From Phycisphaerae bacterium (GTDB lineage: Bacteria; Planctomycetota; Phycisphaerae; Phycisphaerales; UBA1924), in NCBI GenBank assembly GCA_016793805.1, contig JAEUIZ010000022.1, positions 62,001-126,000 of the forward strand: 64,000 bases of DNA, in the 5' to 3' direction. Made by a program: the position numbers and the translations under genes. Below are positions 34,224 to 42,368 of the stretch, piece after piece. Positions within the stretch are counted from its first letter, which is position 1. Each line of letters opens with the position of its first letter. The notes under the pieces are model-generated. The model did not search any database. It was not told the origin of the DNA and saw nothing but the letters and a program-made list of their open reading frames with translations.

Positions 34224-35900
34224 TCATGGGGTAAGTCCCCCGTTCGCCGACCTAACCACGGCATCGAGGATCTCTCGGCCGTTGGCGCACCGAGGGCACT
34301 TGTGCTGTCCGCCGAGTTTGCCCTTGGATTCCATCCAGCGGTGGAAGGTTCCCAGTGGCAGGGGGGTGACGGTGGGCGGGGCCATCCCGAGGTCGTCGGT
34401 GCGTTTGACGCCGTAGTCCACGCATTGGGCCTTCAGGGCGAGGTCGAAGCGATCCCGGAAGGCGTGGAGGGCGGCGTCCGCGGGCTCGGCCTCGACCTCG
34501 ACCGCGAGTTCGACGGCGCCGCGCTGGCCCTCCCTGGGGTAGAGCGGGGCAGCGGTGAACTCGCCGACGACGAGGCCGGTCTCGCGCGCGGCCTGGGCGA
34601 CGGCGTTCTCGATGTGCTCGACAATAAGGTTCTCGCCGAAGGCGTTCATGAAGTGGCGGTGCCTCCCGACGATGCGAAGCCGGGCGGGGCCGTCGCCGGT
34701 GCGGGTGGGTCCGCTCGGGACGGTGTCGAACTCGACCACGTCGCCCAGCACGTAGCGCCAGAGGCCGGCGCACGTGGAGAGGACGACCACGTACCGCTGG
34801 CCCTTCTCGACCTCGTCGAGAGCGTGGGCGCGCGGGGCGGATGTGTTGATCTCGTCGAGGGGGACGAACTCGAGGAAGTTGCCGATGTCCACGAGCGCCC
34901 GGAGGCCGGGGTCGCCCGGGGTGTCCTGCATCGCGACGAACCCCTCCGAGGCGGGATAGAGCTCGATGCGGACGGGCACGTCGGGTCCCTGCGCGTCGCC
35001 GGAATAGAAGCGGCGGACGCGGGCGTCGAAGGGCGTGTATTTCACGCCGCCGTGGACGAAGACCTGGAAGTTGGGCCAGAGGTCGCGAATGGTCGTGGCG
35101 TCTCGGCCCTGCTCGCGCGCGAGGGCGAGGACACGCTCGAACAGGACGATGGCCCAACTCGGCATGCCGCTGACCATGCGGATGTCCTGGTCGATGCAGG
35201 CGCGGGCCATGGCGTCAATCTTCGAGGGCCAGTGGCTCATCAGGGCGATCTTCGGGCCGGGGGAGTAGATCTCGGTGATGGGCCAGCGGATGAGCGGCGT
35301 GACGATCCCCGAGAGGTCCCCGGTGCGGATGCCCTTGTCGCTCTGGGCAAGGTCGGAGGATCCCCCGAGGAACAGGATCCGGCCCGCGGTGATGCGGCTG
35401 AGCGGGACGCCAAAGCGTACGAGGTTGGCGAAAATGTCGAGCGAGGCGCGGAAGTTGGATCGGAGCATCGCCTTGGAGACGGGGATGAACTTGTCGCCGG
35501 CGGTCGTGCCGCTGGTCTGCGCGAAATCGCGCACGAGCCCGGGCCAGAGGACATCGGGCTCGGCCCCCTCGCGCATGCGGGCGATCTGGTCGCGGAAGGC
35601 GTACCAATCGGCGACGGGGACGGCGTCGCGGTAGGCGGCAACAAGTTGGTCATCGGGGAGCGAGGCGAGGCGCGCAAAGCCGTGCTCACGCCCGAAGACC
35701 GTGCCGGCGGCGCGGCGGACCAGGGCGCGAAGTTGGCGGCGTTGGATCGCGCCGGTATCGCGGATCCAGGCGCGGGTGTCGGAGAGGCGCGGGACGCGAC
35801 GCGCGAGCCGGACGCGCAGGCCGGAGCCGACGATGGAGGTCCAGCGACCGCGGCCCGACGACACGGCGACGGTTGGCGCCACGCCCCCGCGGGATGTCAA
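34224..35900 (-). CDS. GH3-family acyl-acid amido synthetase-like ligase
   Basis: A 558-residue member of the GH3 branch of adenylate-forming enzymes. Landmarks are the P-loop-like DFAQTSGTTAGDKFIPV (~130-147), the substrate region MVSGMPSWAIVLFERVLAL (~235), the adenine-site YPASEGFVAMQDTPGD (~325), YVVVLSTCAGLWRYVLGDVV (~385) and the hinge RIVGRHRHFMNAFGENL. Plant GH3 enzymes join amino acids to hormones; bacterial substrates are unknown. The TTG start at 35898-35900 overlaps the stop of the hydrolase gene (TTGA), showing coupling. A 35-base Arg-rich N-terminal stretch is unusual and the true start could be later. Confidence 0.88.
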   Translation of the reverse strand: MTSRGGVAPTVAVSSGRGRWTSIVGSGLRVRLARRVPRLSDTRAWIRDTGAIQRRQLRALVRRAAGTVFGREHGFARLASLPDDQLVAAYRDAVPVADWYAFRDQIARMREGAEPDVLWPGLVRDFAQTSGTTAGDKFIPVSKAMLRSNFRASLDIFANLVRFGVPLSRITAGRILFLGGSSDLAQSDKGIRTGDLSGIVTPLIRWPITEIYSPGPKIALMSHWPSKIDAMARACIDQDIRMVSGMPSWAIVLFERVLALAREQGRDATTIRDLWPNFQVFVHGGVKYTPFDARVRRFYSGDAQGPDVPVRIELYPASEGFVAMQDTPGDPGLRALVDIGNFLEFVPLDEINTSAPRAHALDEVEKGQRYVVVLSTCAGLWRYVLGDVVEFDTVPSGPTRTGDGPARLRIVGRHRHFMNAFGENLIVEHIENAVAQAARETGLVVGEFTAAPLYPREGQRGAVELAVEVEAEPADAALHAFRDRFDLALKAQCVDYGVKRTDDLGMAPPTVTPLPLGTFHRWMESKGKLGGQHKCPRCANGREILDAVVRSANGGLTP

Positions 35901-36760
35901 CGCGCCCGCTCCCGCCGATCGAGTTCATCGGCGAAGTCCATGATGGCCTGCGCAAACTCCTCCGGCTTCTCGATCATCGGAGCGTGCCCGCAGCGATCGA
36001 ACCACACGATGCGAGCGTCCGGGAGCAGGGACATGAACTGGTCCGCGGCCTCGGGCGGCGTCACGATGTCGTTGCGGCCCCAGATGAGGAGCACGGGGGA
36101 CGTGATCCCGGGGATGCGGCTGCCGAGGTGGTTGCGGCGGGCGGACCGGGACAACTTGATCATCGCGCGCGCACCGGAGCGCTCAGAGAGTTCGCGATGG
36201 GCGCGGTCGAGATCGGCCTCGCGCATGTGCGTCGCGGGATCAAAGAAGAGTTCGCCGATCTTGCGGCGGAGCCACTCGCGGCTCGGCCTGATCTGCACGT
36301 CCGCGACCATGGTTTTTTCGATCAGCCCCGAAGCCCCCGCCAGCACGAGCGCGCCCACGAGGTCGGGGCGGTTCAACGCGAGGCGCAGCGCGACGTGCCC
36401 GCCGAAGGAGTTGCCGACCAGGACGGGCGGGGGCGTGCCCGGCGCGAGGGCATTGGCCAGGAACCGCTCGGTCAGGACCTCGACGCCCTGGATGGAGCAG
36501 TCGTCCCCGCGTAGCCGCAGGAGCGGGAGTTCGAGCATGATGCAGCGGACGCGATGGCGGGCCCGCTGGACGACCTCGTCCCAGTGGTCGTTGAGGCCGA
36601 CGAGGCCATGAAGGAAGATCACGGGGCGTCCCTCGCCCACGTCCACAACCTTGGCCACCACCTCTTCTTCCGCGAGTCCGCGGAGCATGACAGTCTGCGG
36701 AACGATGTCCGTCGCGGCGGAGCCCGAACTCGTCGGCATGGATGTCAGGGCACGCTCCAT
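35897..36760 (-). CDS. Alpha/beta hydrolase
   Basis: A 287-residue alpha/beta hydrolase with oxyanion motif FLHGLVG, nucleophile GNSFGG (~residue 117), acid LLIWGRNDIVTPP (~235) and His in FDRCGHAPM (~262). The sequence resembles ester and C-C bond hydrolases of the MhpC group. It is translationally coupled to the GH3 ligase that follows, so the pair may act on the same acyl compound, for example one making and one cleaving an acyl amide or ester. ATG 36758-36760; no clear ribosome site. Confidence 0.88.
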   Translation of the reverse strand: MERALTSMPTSSGSAATDIVPQTVMLRGLAEEEVVAKVVDVGEGRPVIFLHGLVGLNDHWDEVVQRARHRVRCIMLELPLLRLRGDDCSIQGVEVLTERFLANALAPGTPPPVLVGNSFGGHVALRLALNRPDLVGALVLAGASGLIEKTMVADVQIRPSREWLRRKIGELFFDPATHMREADLDRAHRELSERSGARAMIKLSRSARRNHLGSRIPGITSPVLLIWGRNDIVTPPEAADQFMSLLPDARIVWFDRCGHAPMIEKPEEFAQAIMDFADELDRRERAR

Positions 36761-36835
36761 TCGGTTCGGTGGGCATCCGGCCCAACCCTCTGGCTCATCG
36801 TGGCATGATACGCCAATCCCGCGCGACGCGACGGG

Positions 36836-37576
36836 TTATCCGCCCACCACCCGCCCGTCCTCCAAACGAACGACCCGATCGGCCCGGGCCGCGACCTCGG
36901 GATCGTGGGTGACCATCACGATCGTCTGTCCCCCCTTGGCCCGCCAGGCCGAGACGGCGTCGAGGATCCTCTGCCCCGTGGCACGGTCCAGGTTGCCCGT
37001 CGGCTCGTCGGCCAGAAGCGCCATGGGCTCGTTGACCAGAGCACGGGCGATGGCGACTCGCTGGCGTTCGCCCCCGGAGAGTTCGGCGGGCCGGTGCGCA
37101 AGCCGATGCTCGAGCCCGAAGGCGGCCAGGAGGGCGCGGGCACGATCGCCCACTCGCTCGGCCCGGAATCGACCGCGACGGCGGTGCAGCACCATCCCCG
37201 CGATACCGACGTTCTCAAGCACCGTCAGTTCGGGCAGGAGGTGGTAAAACTGAAAGACAAATCCGACGCTCTTGGCGCGGAAGCGATCGAGGTCTCGCGG
37301 CGAACGATCGGCAAGAGACCGGCCTTCGAACACGATCTCGCCCCCAGCGCCGCCGCTCCCGCGCTGGCGATCGGGGCGGTCGAGCCCGCCCATGAGGTGC
37401 AGGAGCGTGGACTTGCCCGAGCCGGAGGCCCCGAGGACGGCGACCCACTCACCCGGCGCGATCGAGAGGTCCACCCCGCGAAGCACGGGCACGTCGACCC
37501 GCCCAAGGCGGTAGGTCTTTTTCAGGCCGGTGATGGTGATGAGCGGCACGGGTCGGTTACTCGAATCGGAGGGCAC
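36836..37576 (-). CDS. LolD/MacB-type ABC transporter ATPase
   Basis: A 246-residue ATP-binding subunit with Walker A GASGSGKST (~49-57), Q-loop FVFQFYHLLPELTVLENV, signature LSGGERQRVAIARALV, Walker B ALLADEPTGNLD and His switch VMVTHDPE. The Tyr-His-Leu-Leu Q-loop and LSGGERQR are typical of LolD/FtsE/MacB ATPases that drive lipoprotein release or mechanotransmission. It follows the permease gene, overlapping its 3' end by 20 bases if GTG 37576 is used; a GTG eight codons later (VPLITITGL) avoids most of that. Confidence 0.9.
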   Translation of the reverse strand: MPSDSSNRPVPLITITGLKKTYRLGRVDVPVLRGVDLSIAPGEWVAVLGASGSGKSTLLHLMGGLDRPDRQRGSGGAGGEIVFEGRSLADRSPRDLDRFRAKSVGFVFQFYHLLPELTVLENVGIAGMVLHRRRGRFRAERVGDRARALLAAFGLEHRLAHRPAELSGGERQRVAIARALVNEPMALLADEPTGNLDRATGQRILDAVSAWRAKGGQTIVMVTHDPEVAARADRVVRLEDGRVVGG

Positions 37577-39083
37577 GGATCGGGTCCATCCGGGCGGCCT
37601 TGACGGCGGGGACCAGCGCGCCCGCCACGCTCGCGAGCACGCCGCCCGCGAGCACGATCGCGGCCTTGAGCGGCTCGAAGCGGCTTGGGATCTCGTTGAA
37701 GTAATACACGCGGGGATCCCAGACCGTGACGTGGAGGTTGCGCCCGAGCCACTCGTGGATGGGATTGATGTTGGCGATGATGAGCAGGGCGGTCGCGCCC
37801 CCCAGCGCCGAGCCGACGACGCCGATCGCCAGCCCGTAACGAAGCCAGAGCCAGGCGACCCCCAGGCGCCCCGCGCCGATAGCGCGGAGGATGCCGATGT
37901 CCTTGGTCTTCTCGCTCACCATCGCCCAGAAGATCGCCAGGACGAGGAACACCGCGGTCAGCGAGATGATCCCGAAGATGAACAGGACGAGATAGATTTC
38001 CTTCTCCACCGCCGCGATCAGCGTCATGTTGCGGTCGCGCCAAGTCAGGATGCGCACCCCTCCGCCCTCGGGCGGGGGCGGGTCGAAGTCGGCCGCGTGG
38101 GCGCGCTGAAACTCGCGATACACGGCCTTGCACCGGTCGCGGAGCGTGTCGGCATCAATCCCGGACTTGGCCCGGACGAGGACGTGCGTGATGCGGGCGG
38201 GGGCGAGCCGCGTTGCCGCGGGCTGGTTGAATGACTCTCGGCCCGTGGCGGGATCGCGCGAAGTGACCGAGGCGGCCCGGGTGGACGGGTCGATCGCCGC
38301 CGTCGCCTCCATCTTCAGGAGTTTCTGGAGCACGTCGAGCCGCACGAGCACCGTGTTCGCGTCGATGTCGTACAGGCCCGATCGAAAGTGGTTGGCGATC
38401 GGGAGCACCTTGGTCGCCTGGTCCGGGATCACGCGCCCCCGGCGGTCCAGCGGGAGCACGCTGAGCGTCGCGGTGTCGCCCGGGAGAAAGACCACCGGCG
38501 AGTACCAGCCCTCGACCTGCCGGGCGTTGTAGCCCCCCACCTCGACGCCCAGGACCATCGCGCCGACGGGGTCGCCGGCGCGAGAGCGAGCCGTGAGCGT
38601 CGAGCCCTCGGCGAAGAATCGCGCGAACTCCTCGCGGCGATCGGGCGAGAGGCGCGGGTCCTGACGCTTGGCGTCCTTCGGCAGCGGCTTGTCGAGCGGC
38701 CGCCACCAGAGCGTCGACGCGTACGAGGTGACGCGCTCGAAACTCGGACCGTCGACGCCCTTGATGACGACCGTCTCTGGGCCGCTGGAGGCCGGGAGTT
38801 GCAGGAGCCCGTAGCCCTCGATCATCGGGGTCGCGGCGTCGACGGCGGGATCGGCCTCGAGACGCTTGATGAGGTCGTCGTAGTACGCGAACCCGGTGCC
38901 GGGGCTGCTGATGGACACGTCGCCGATGAGCGTCCGCCCCGATTCCATGAGCATGACCAGGAACCCTCCCATGACGGACCAGACGATGAGCACCATCGCG
39001 GTGCAGAGCATGACCGCAAGGGCCGCGAGCAGCGGCATCACCTTGCTCGTCAGGTATCGTCGGGTCAGCAGGGCCTGGTACAT
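37557..39083 (-). CDS. LolC/E-like ABC transporter permease
   Basis: A 508-residue permease: one N-terminal membrane helix (MPLLAALAVMLCTAMVLIVW, ~16-35), a large periplasmic region (~60-350), then three helices in the FtsX-type domain (LFIFGIISLTAVFLVLAIFW; TKDIGILRAIGA coupling loop; C-terminal VLAGGVLASVAGALVP), ending ALRFE. It forms an ABC transporter with the adjacent ATPase. The long periplasmic part matches LolC/LolE-like lipoprotein extractors more than FtsX. ATG 39081-39083 has TATTCT six bases upstream and no Shine-Dalgarno sequence. Confidence 0.88.
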   Translation of the reverse strand: MYQALLTRRYLTSKVMPLLAALAVMLCTAMVLIVWSVMGGFLVMLMESGRTLIGDVSISSPGTGFAYYDDLIKRLEADPAVDAATPMIEGYGLLQLPASSGPETVVIKGVDGPSFERVTSYASTLWWRPLDKPLPKDAKRQDPRLSPDRREEFARFFAEGSTLTARSRAGDPVGAMVLGVEVGGYNARQVEGWYSPVVFLPGDTATLSVLPLDRRGRVIPDQATKVLPIANHFRSGLYDIDANTVLVRLDVLQKLLKMEATAAIDPSTRAASVTSRDPATGRESFNQPAATRLAPARITHVLVRAKSGIDADTLRDRCKAVYREFQRAHAADFDPPPPEGGGVRILTWRDRNMTLIAAVEKEIYLVLFIFGIISLTAVFLVLAIFWAMVSEKTKDIGILRAIGAGRLGVAWLWLRYGLAIGVVGSALGGATALLIIANINPIHEWLGRNLHVTVWDPRVYYFNEIPSRFEPLKAAIVLAGGVLASVAGALVPAVKAARMDPIRALRFE

Positions 39084-39089
39084 CGGCCA

Positions 39090-39095
39090 AGAATA
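39090..39095 (-). promoter_or_regulatory. -10 box TATTCT, probable leaderless start
   Basis: On the minus strand TATTCT ends six bases before the ATG of the LolC/E-like permease, with no ribosome site in between. Confidence 0.45.
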
Positions 39096-39149
39096 GTCGG
39101 CGCGACAGCGCTTCCGCCCCCAGCATTTGCCGCAGGATCACGCCGACCC

Positions 39150-39722
39150 ATGCTCACCAACCAGATGTTCCGCGATTCCTTCGCCCGCGCCCTGCCCTAC
39201 GACCCCTACCTCGCGACGGGGAAGCCCCACCACCGCGAGGCATGGGCCCGCGCCGACGCGGCGGTCTCGCTCCACACGGCCCAGCGCGACCTGCTCGCCT
39301 CGTTCGTCCGCCCGATCCGTGTGCTCGTGATCAGCGGAACGTGGTGCGGGGACTGCGCGGCCCAATGCCCGATCCTGCGACACATCGCTTCGGCCAATCC
39401 GCGCGCGATTGACCTGCGGTTCGTCGACCGTGACCGCGAGCCAGCGCTGGCCGAGGCCGTGCGGATCTGCGGCGGGCTGCGGGTGCCCACGGCGATCTTT
39501 GCCAACGAGGACGACGACTTCGTGGCGATCCTGGGAGACGGGACGCTCGCTCGCTATCGCGCCAAGGCCGCCGCCCACCTCGGGTCGGCGTGCCCGTTGC
39601 CCGGCGCCACGGTGCCGACGGCGGAGTTGGCAGCGACCATCCAAGACTGGGTGGACGAGTTCGAGAGGGTGCACCTGCTCCTGCGGCTGAGCCCGAAACT
39701 GCGCGAGCGGTACGCGGACTAG
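39150..39722 (+). CDS. Thioredoxin-fold protein, cytoplasmic
   Basis: A 190-residue protein with an N-terminal helical part and a thioredoxin fold. The redox motif WCGDC occurs in VLVISGTWCGDCAAQCP (~65), followed by FVDRDREPALAEAVRICGG and the cis-Pro GLRVPTAIF. There is no signal peptide. A third Cys follows the CxxC (CAAQC). It resembles the thioredoxin-family proteins that use a CGDC pair. The start is ATG 39150; the only purine stretch upstream is AGGA. Confidence 0.85.
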   Translation: MLTNQMFRDSFARALPYDPYLATGKPHHREAWARADAAVSLHTAQRDLLASFVRPIRVLVISGTWCGDCAAQCPILRHIASANPRAIDLRFVDRDREPALAEAVRICGGLRVPTAIFANEDDDFVAILGDGTLARYRAKAAAHLGSACPLPGATVPTAELAATIQDWVDEFERVHLLLRLSPKLRERYAD

Positions 39723-39773
39723 ACCCCGTCGCCCTCCCCGGCCCGCGGCCCGTTCCCGGCTAGGATTCCGCCG

Positions 39774-40748
39774 ATGCCCGACTCGACCTTGACGCCGCCG
39801 TCCTCACCCTTGTTGCTGCTCTGCCCCGGCCAGGGGGCGCAGGCTGTGGGCATGGGCAAGGCTTGGCTGGAGCGATCGCCAGAAGCCCGCGCGACCTTTG
39901 AGGCCGCCGATCGGCTGCTGGGCTCGCGGCTGCCCATGCCGCTCTCGCAGGCGTGCTTCGCTGGCCCGGCGGAGACGCTCAACCGGACGGACATCTCGCA
40001 GCCGGCGATCTACGTCACATCCGTGGCCTGCTGGCGGGCCCTGAACGCGCAGTGGGGCTTCGGCACGGGCGAGGCGAACGTCGCAGCCGCCGCGGGCCTT
40101 TCGCTCGGGGAATACACCGCGCTGCACCTGTCGGGCGCGTTCTCGTTCGAGGACGGGCTTGAACTCGTGACCCTCCGCGGGCGCGCGATGCAGGACGCCG
40201 CCGAGAGCCAGTCAGGCGGGATGCTGGCGCTGATCGGCGCGGACGACGCGCAGGCCGAGGAGGTCTGCACCGCCGCCCGGGAGTCCGAGGTGCTCGTGTG
40301 CGCCAACTTCAACGCGCCGGGACAGGTCGTGCTCTCGGGCCGCAAGTCCGCGTGCGAGCGCGCGGCAAAGGTCGCCTCCGAGCGCGGGCTGCGATCGTCG
40401 ATGCTCGCGGTCGCGGGCGCGTTCCACTCGCCGCTCATGGCGCCCGCGGCGGATCGGCTCCGCGAGGCGCTCGCCAAGACCCCGATCCGCGAGCCGCGGT
40501 GCCCGGTCGTCTCCAACGTGACGGCACGCCCGCACGCCGCCGATGGCTCGAGGGCGATCGACGCGACGATCCGCGACCTCCTGGCGCGGCAGTTGACCAG
40601 CCCGGTGCGCTGGGCGGCGTCATGCCAATGGCTGCTCGCGAGCGTCAAGGCCGAGCCCCACGAACTCGCCCCGGGCACGACCCTCGCCGGGCTGATGCGC
40701 CGGATTGACCGTTCCGCCAAGGTGATCTCCCATGACCAACCCCAATAG
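39774..40748 (+). CDS. fabD: Malonyl CoA-acyl carrier protein transacylase
   Basis: FabD moves malonyl from CoA to ACP to supply fatty acid synthesis. The 324-residue protein has the N-terminal LLLLCPGQGAQAVGMG, nucleophile Ser in AGLSLGEYTAL (~108), an Arg in VTLRGRAMQ and catalytic His in VAGAFHSPLM (~218). The usual GHSLGE is GLSLGE here, a common variant. ATG 39774 has no ribosome site, but TAGGAT lies seven bases upstream. fabG follows after one intervening gene; fabH, fabF and acpP are not in the window. Confidence 0.94.
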   Translation: MPDSTLTPPSSPLLLLCPGQGAQAVGMGKAWLERSPEARATFEAADRLLGSRLPMPLSQACFAGPAETLNRTDISQPAIYVTSVACWRALNAQWGFGTGEANVAAAAGLSLGEYTALHLSGAFSFEDGLELVTLRGRAMQDAAESQSGGMLALIGADDAQAEEVCTAARESEVLVCANFNAPGQVVLSGRKSACERAAKVASERGLRSSMLAVAGAFHSPLMAPAADRLREALAKTPIREPRCPVVSNVTARPHAADGSRAIDATIRDLLARQLTSPVRWAASCQWLLASVKAEPHELAPGTTLAGLMRRIDRSAKVISHDQPQ

Positions 40749-41469
40749 GCCGTCGCTGATTCGCTCCGTCCTTCTGGTTGCCGCGTGCGCGGGCGTGACG
40801 CTCGGCGGGTGCGAGAAGAAAAAGAAGCCCGCGCCGCCTCCGCCGCCCCCGCCCAAGCCCGTGGCGGTGATCCCGGACCCGGTCGACATCAGCGCCGTGT
40901 TGCAGCAGGCGAAGGCGGACGCCCGCGTGCAGTTCCCGCAGTCGCAGGCGCCCGCGGACCGATCGCTCGCCGAGGGCGTCATCCGGCTGGCCAGCGCGCT
41001 GGCGGCCGGCGACGCCGCGGCCATGCGCGGGATGCTCGCCCCCGGCGCGCGGGACGTCCTCGAACAACTCGTCGCCAGCGGCGGATGGGAGGAGGGAACC
41101 AAGGAGATCGGGCAGGTCCGCGTGGTGTCGCTGAGCAACGCGACCGAGGCCGAGCCGACCGCCTCGCTCGTGGGCTTTGCGATCCAGGAGCCGGGCCGGG
41201 CCCGGCTGCTCGCGTGGACGGCGACGCGCGCGGGCGACCGGTGGGTGTTCGCGAATGAACTCTGCCAGGCCGACACCAAGCCACGGGCGTCGGACTTCGA
41301 CGGGGTGTCGCTCGACACGTCGATCGGGGCCTCCGAGTCGGACATCCGCGAACTGCTCAACCCAGAGCGGACGCAGGCGCCCCGTCCGACGACGCCCGCG
41401 CCCTCCGGCGGCGGTGGCGGCGGCAGCCCGCAACCGGGCCGCGGAAACACGCCGGGGTCCGGCTCGTGA
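40732..41469 (+). CDS. Lipoprotein between fabD and fabG
   Basis: A 245-residue lipoprotein: basic N-terminus, signal SVLLVAACAGVTLGGC (Cys lipidation), then KKKKP and a seven-Pro stretch that spaces it off the membrane. A compact middle domain (~65-195) reads RSLAEGVIRLASALAAGDAAAM with a following strand pair, reminiscent of NTF2-like folds. The end is a Gly/Pro/Ser-rich tail. It overlaps the 3' end of fabD by 17 bases and uses AAGGTGA before ATG 40732. The function is unknown; its position inside the fab cluster is odd. Confidence 0.75.
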   Translation: MTNPNRPSLIRSVLLVAACAGVTLGGCEKKKKPAPPPPPPPKPVAVIPDPVDISAVLQQAKADARVQFPQSQAPADRSLAEGVIRLASALAAGDAAAMRGMLAPGARDVLEQLVASGGWEEGTKEIGQVRVVSLSNATEAEPTASLVGFAIQEPGRARLLAWTATRAGDRWVFANELCQADTKPRASDFDGVSLDTSIGASESDIRELLNPERTQAPRPTTPAPSGGGGGGSPQPGRGNTPGSGS

Positions 41470-41564
41470 ACGCTCCGTGCCTCTCGCCTCTTCCGTAACG
41501 GACGCGGCAAACCCGAGCCGATCGTCGGCATCCGCCCTCTCCCCCACCCTCGAAGGAACCACCT

Positions 41565-42311
41565 TTGCCCACCTCTGATCGTCGCGTCGCTCTCGTCACC
41601 GGCGCCAGCCGGGGCATCGGCAAGTCCATCGCCCTCCGCCTCGCGCGCGACGGACGCCACGTCGTCCTCGCCAGCCGCAGCGCCCCGCCCCTGAACGACC
41701 TGAAGTCGCAGATCGAGTCGAGCGGGGGCTCGGCGTCGGTGCTCGCGGTCGACGTCGCCGACGCGCCGGCCTGGGGCAAGGCCGTCGAGTCCGTCGCCGA
41801 CCAGTTCGGCCGCCTCGACATCCTCGTCAACAACGCGGGCATCACCAAGGACGGGCTGGTGCTGCGCATGTCCGACGAGGACTGGAACCAGGTCATCCAG
41901 ACCAACCTCACCTCCGCGTTTGTGGCGATCCGCGCCGCGGCCCGCGCCATGATGAAGGGCCGCTTCGGACGCATCGTCAACATCGGATCAACCAGCGGCG
42001 TCGTCGGGAACGCGGGCCAGGCCAACTACGCCGCCGCCAAGGCCGGGCTCATCGGGCTCACCAAGACCATCGCCCGCGAACTGGGCTCCAAGGGCGTGAC
42101 GTGCAACCTCGTCGCGCCAGGCTTCATCGAGACCGACATGACCGCCAACCTCCCGCAGCCGATCAAGGACGGGGTGCTCCAACTCATGGCCGTCAAGCGG
42201 CTGGGACAGGCCGACGACATCGCCGCGGCGGTCGCCTACGTCTCCAGCGACGAGGCCGGATTCCTCACCGGGCAGGTGCTGTGCGTCGACGGCGGGATGA
42301 CGATGTGCTAG
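41565..42311 (+). CDS. fabG: 3-oxoacyl-ACP reductase
   Basis: FabG reduces beta-ketoacyl-ACP with NADPH in fatty acid elongation. The 248-residue protein has VTGASRGIG (~11-19), NNAGITKDGLVLRM (~87-100), Ser in VNIGSTSGVVG, the catalytic Tyr-x3-Lys in QANYAAAKAGLIG and C-terminal VDGGMTM. All active-site residues are present, unlike the SDR at 5833-6621. The start is TTG 41565 with AAGGAA eight to ten bases upstream; no ATG is available. FabD context supports the assignment. Confidence 0.93.
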   Translation: MPTSDRRVALVTGASRGIGKSIALRLARDGRHVVLASRSAPPLNDLKSQIESSGGSASVLAVDVADAPAWGKAVESVADQFGRLDILVNNAGITKDGLVLRMSDEDWNQVIQTNLTSAFVAIRAAARAMMKGRFGRIVNIGSTSGVVGNAGQANYAAAKAGLIGLTKTIARELGSKGVTCNLVAPGFIETDMTANLPQPIKDGVLQLMAVKRLGQADDIAAAVAYVSSDEAGFLTGQVLCVDGGMTMC

Positions 42312-42368
42312 CGGCTCCTTCGCCGCGCCGGATGCCCTGAGCGCACTCGAGCGGGATGGTCGCCGATC

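Noticed and set aside
36836-39083. FtsE/FtsX assignment for the ABC pair
   Set aside because: The permease has a periplasmic domain of about 290 residues and a long N-terminal part, closer to LolC/E than FtsX; no ftsY or rpoH neighbour.
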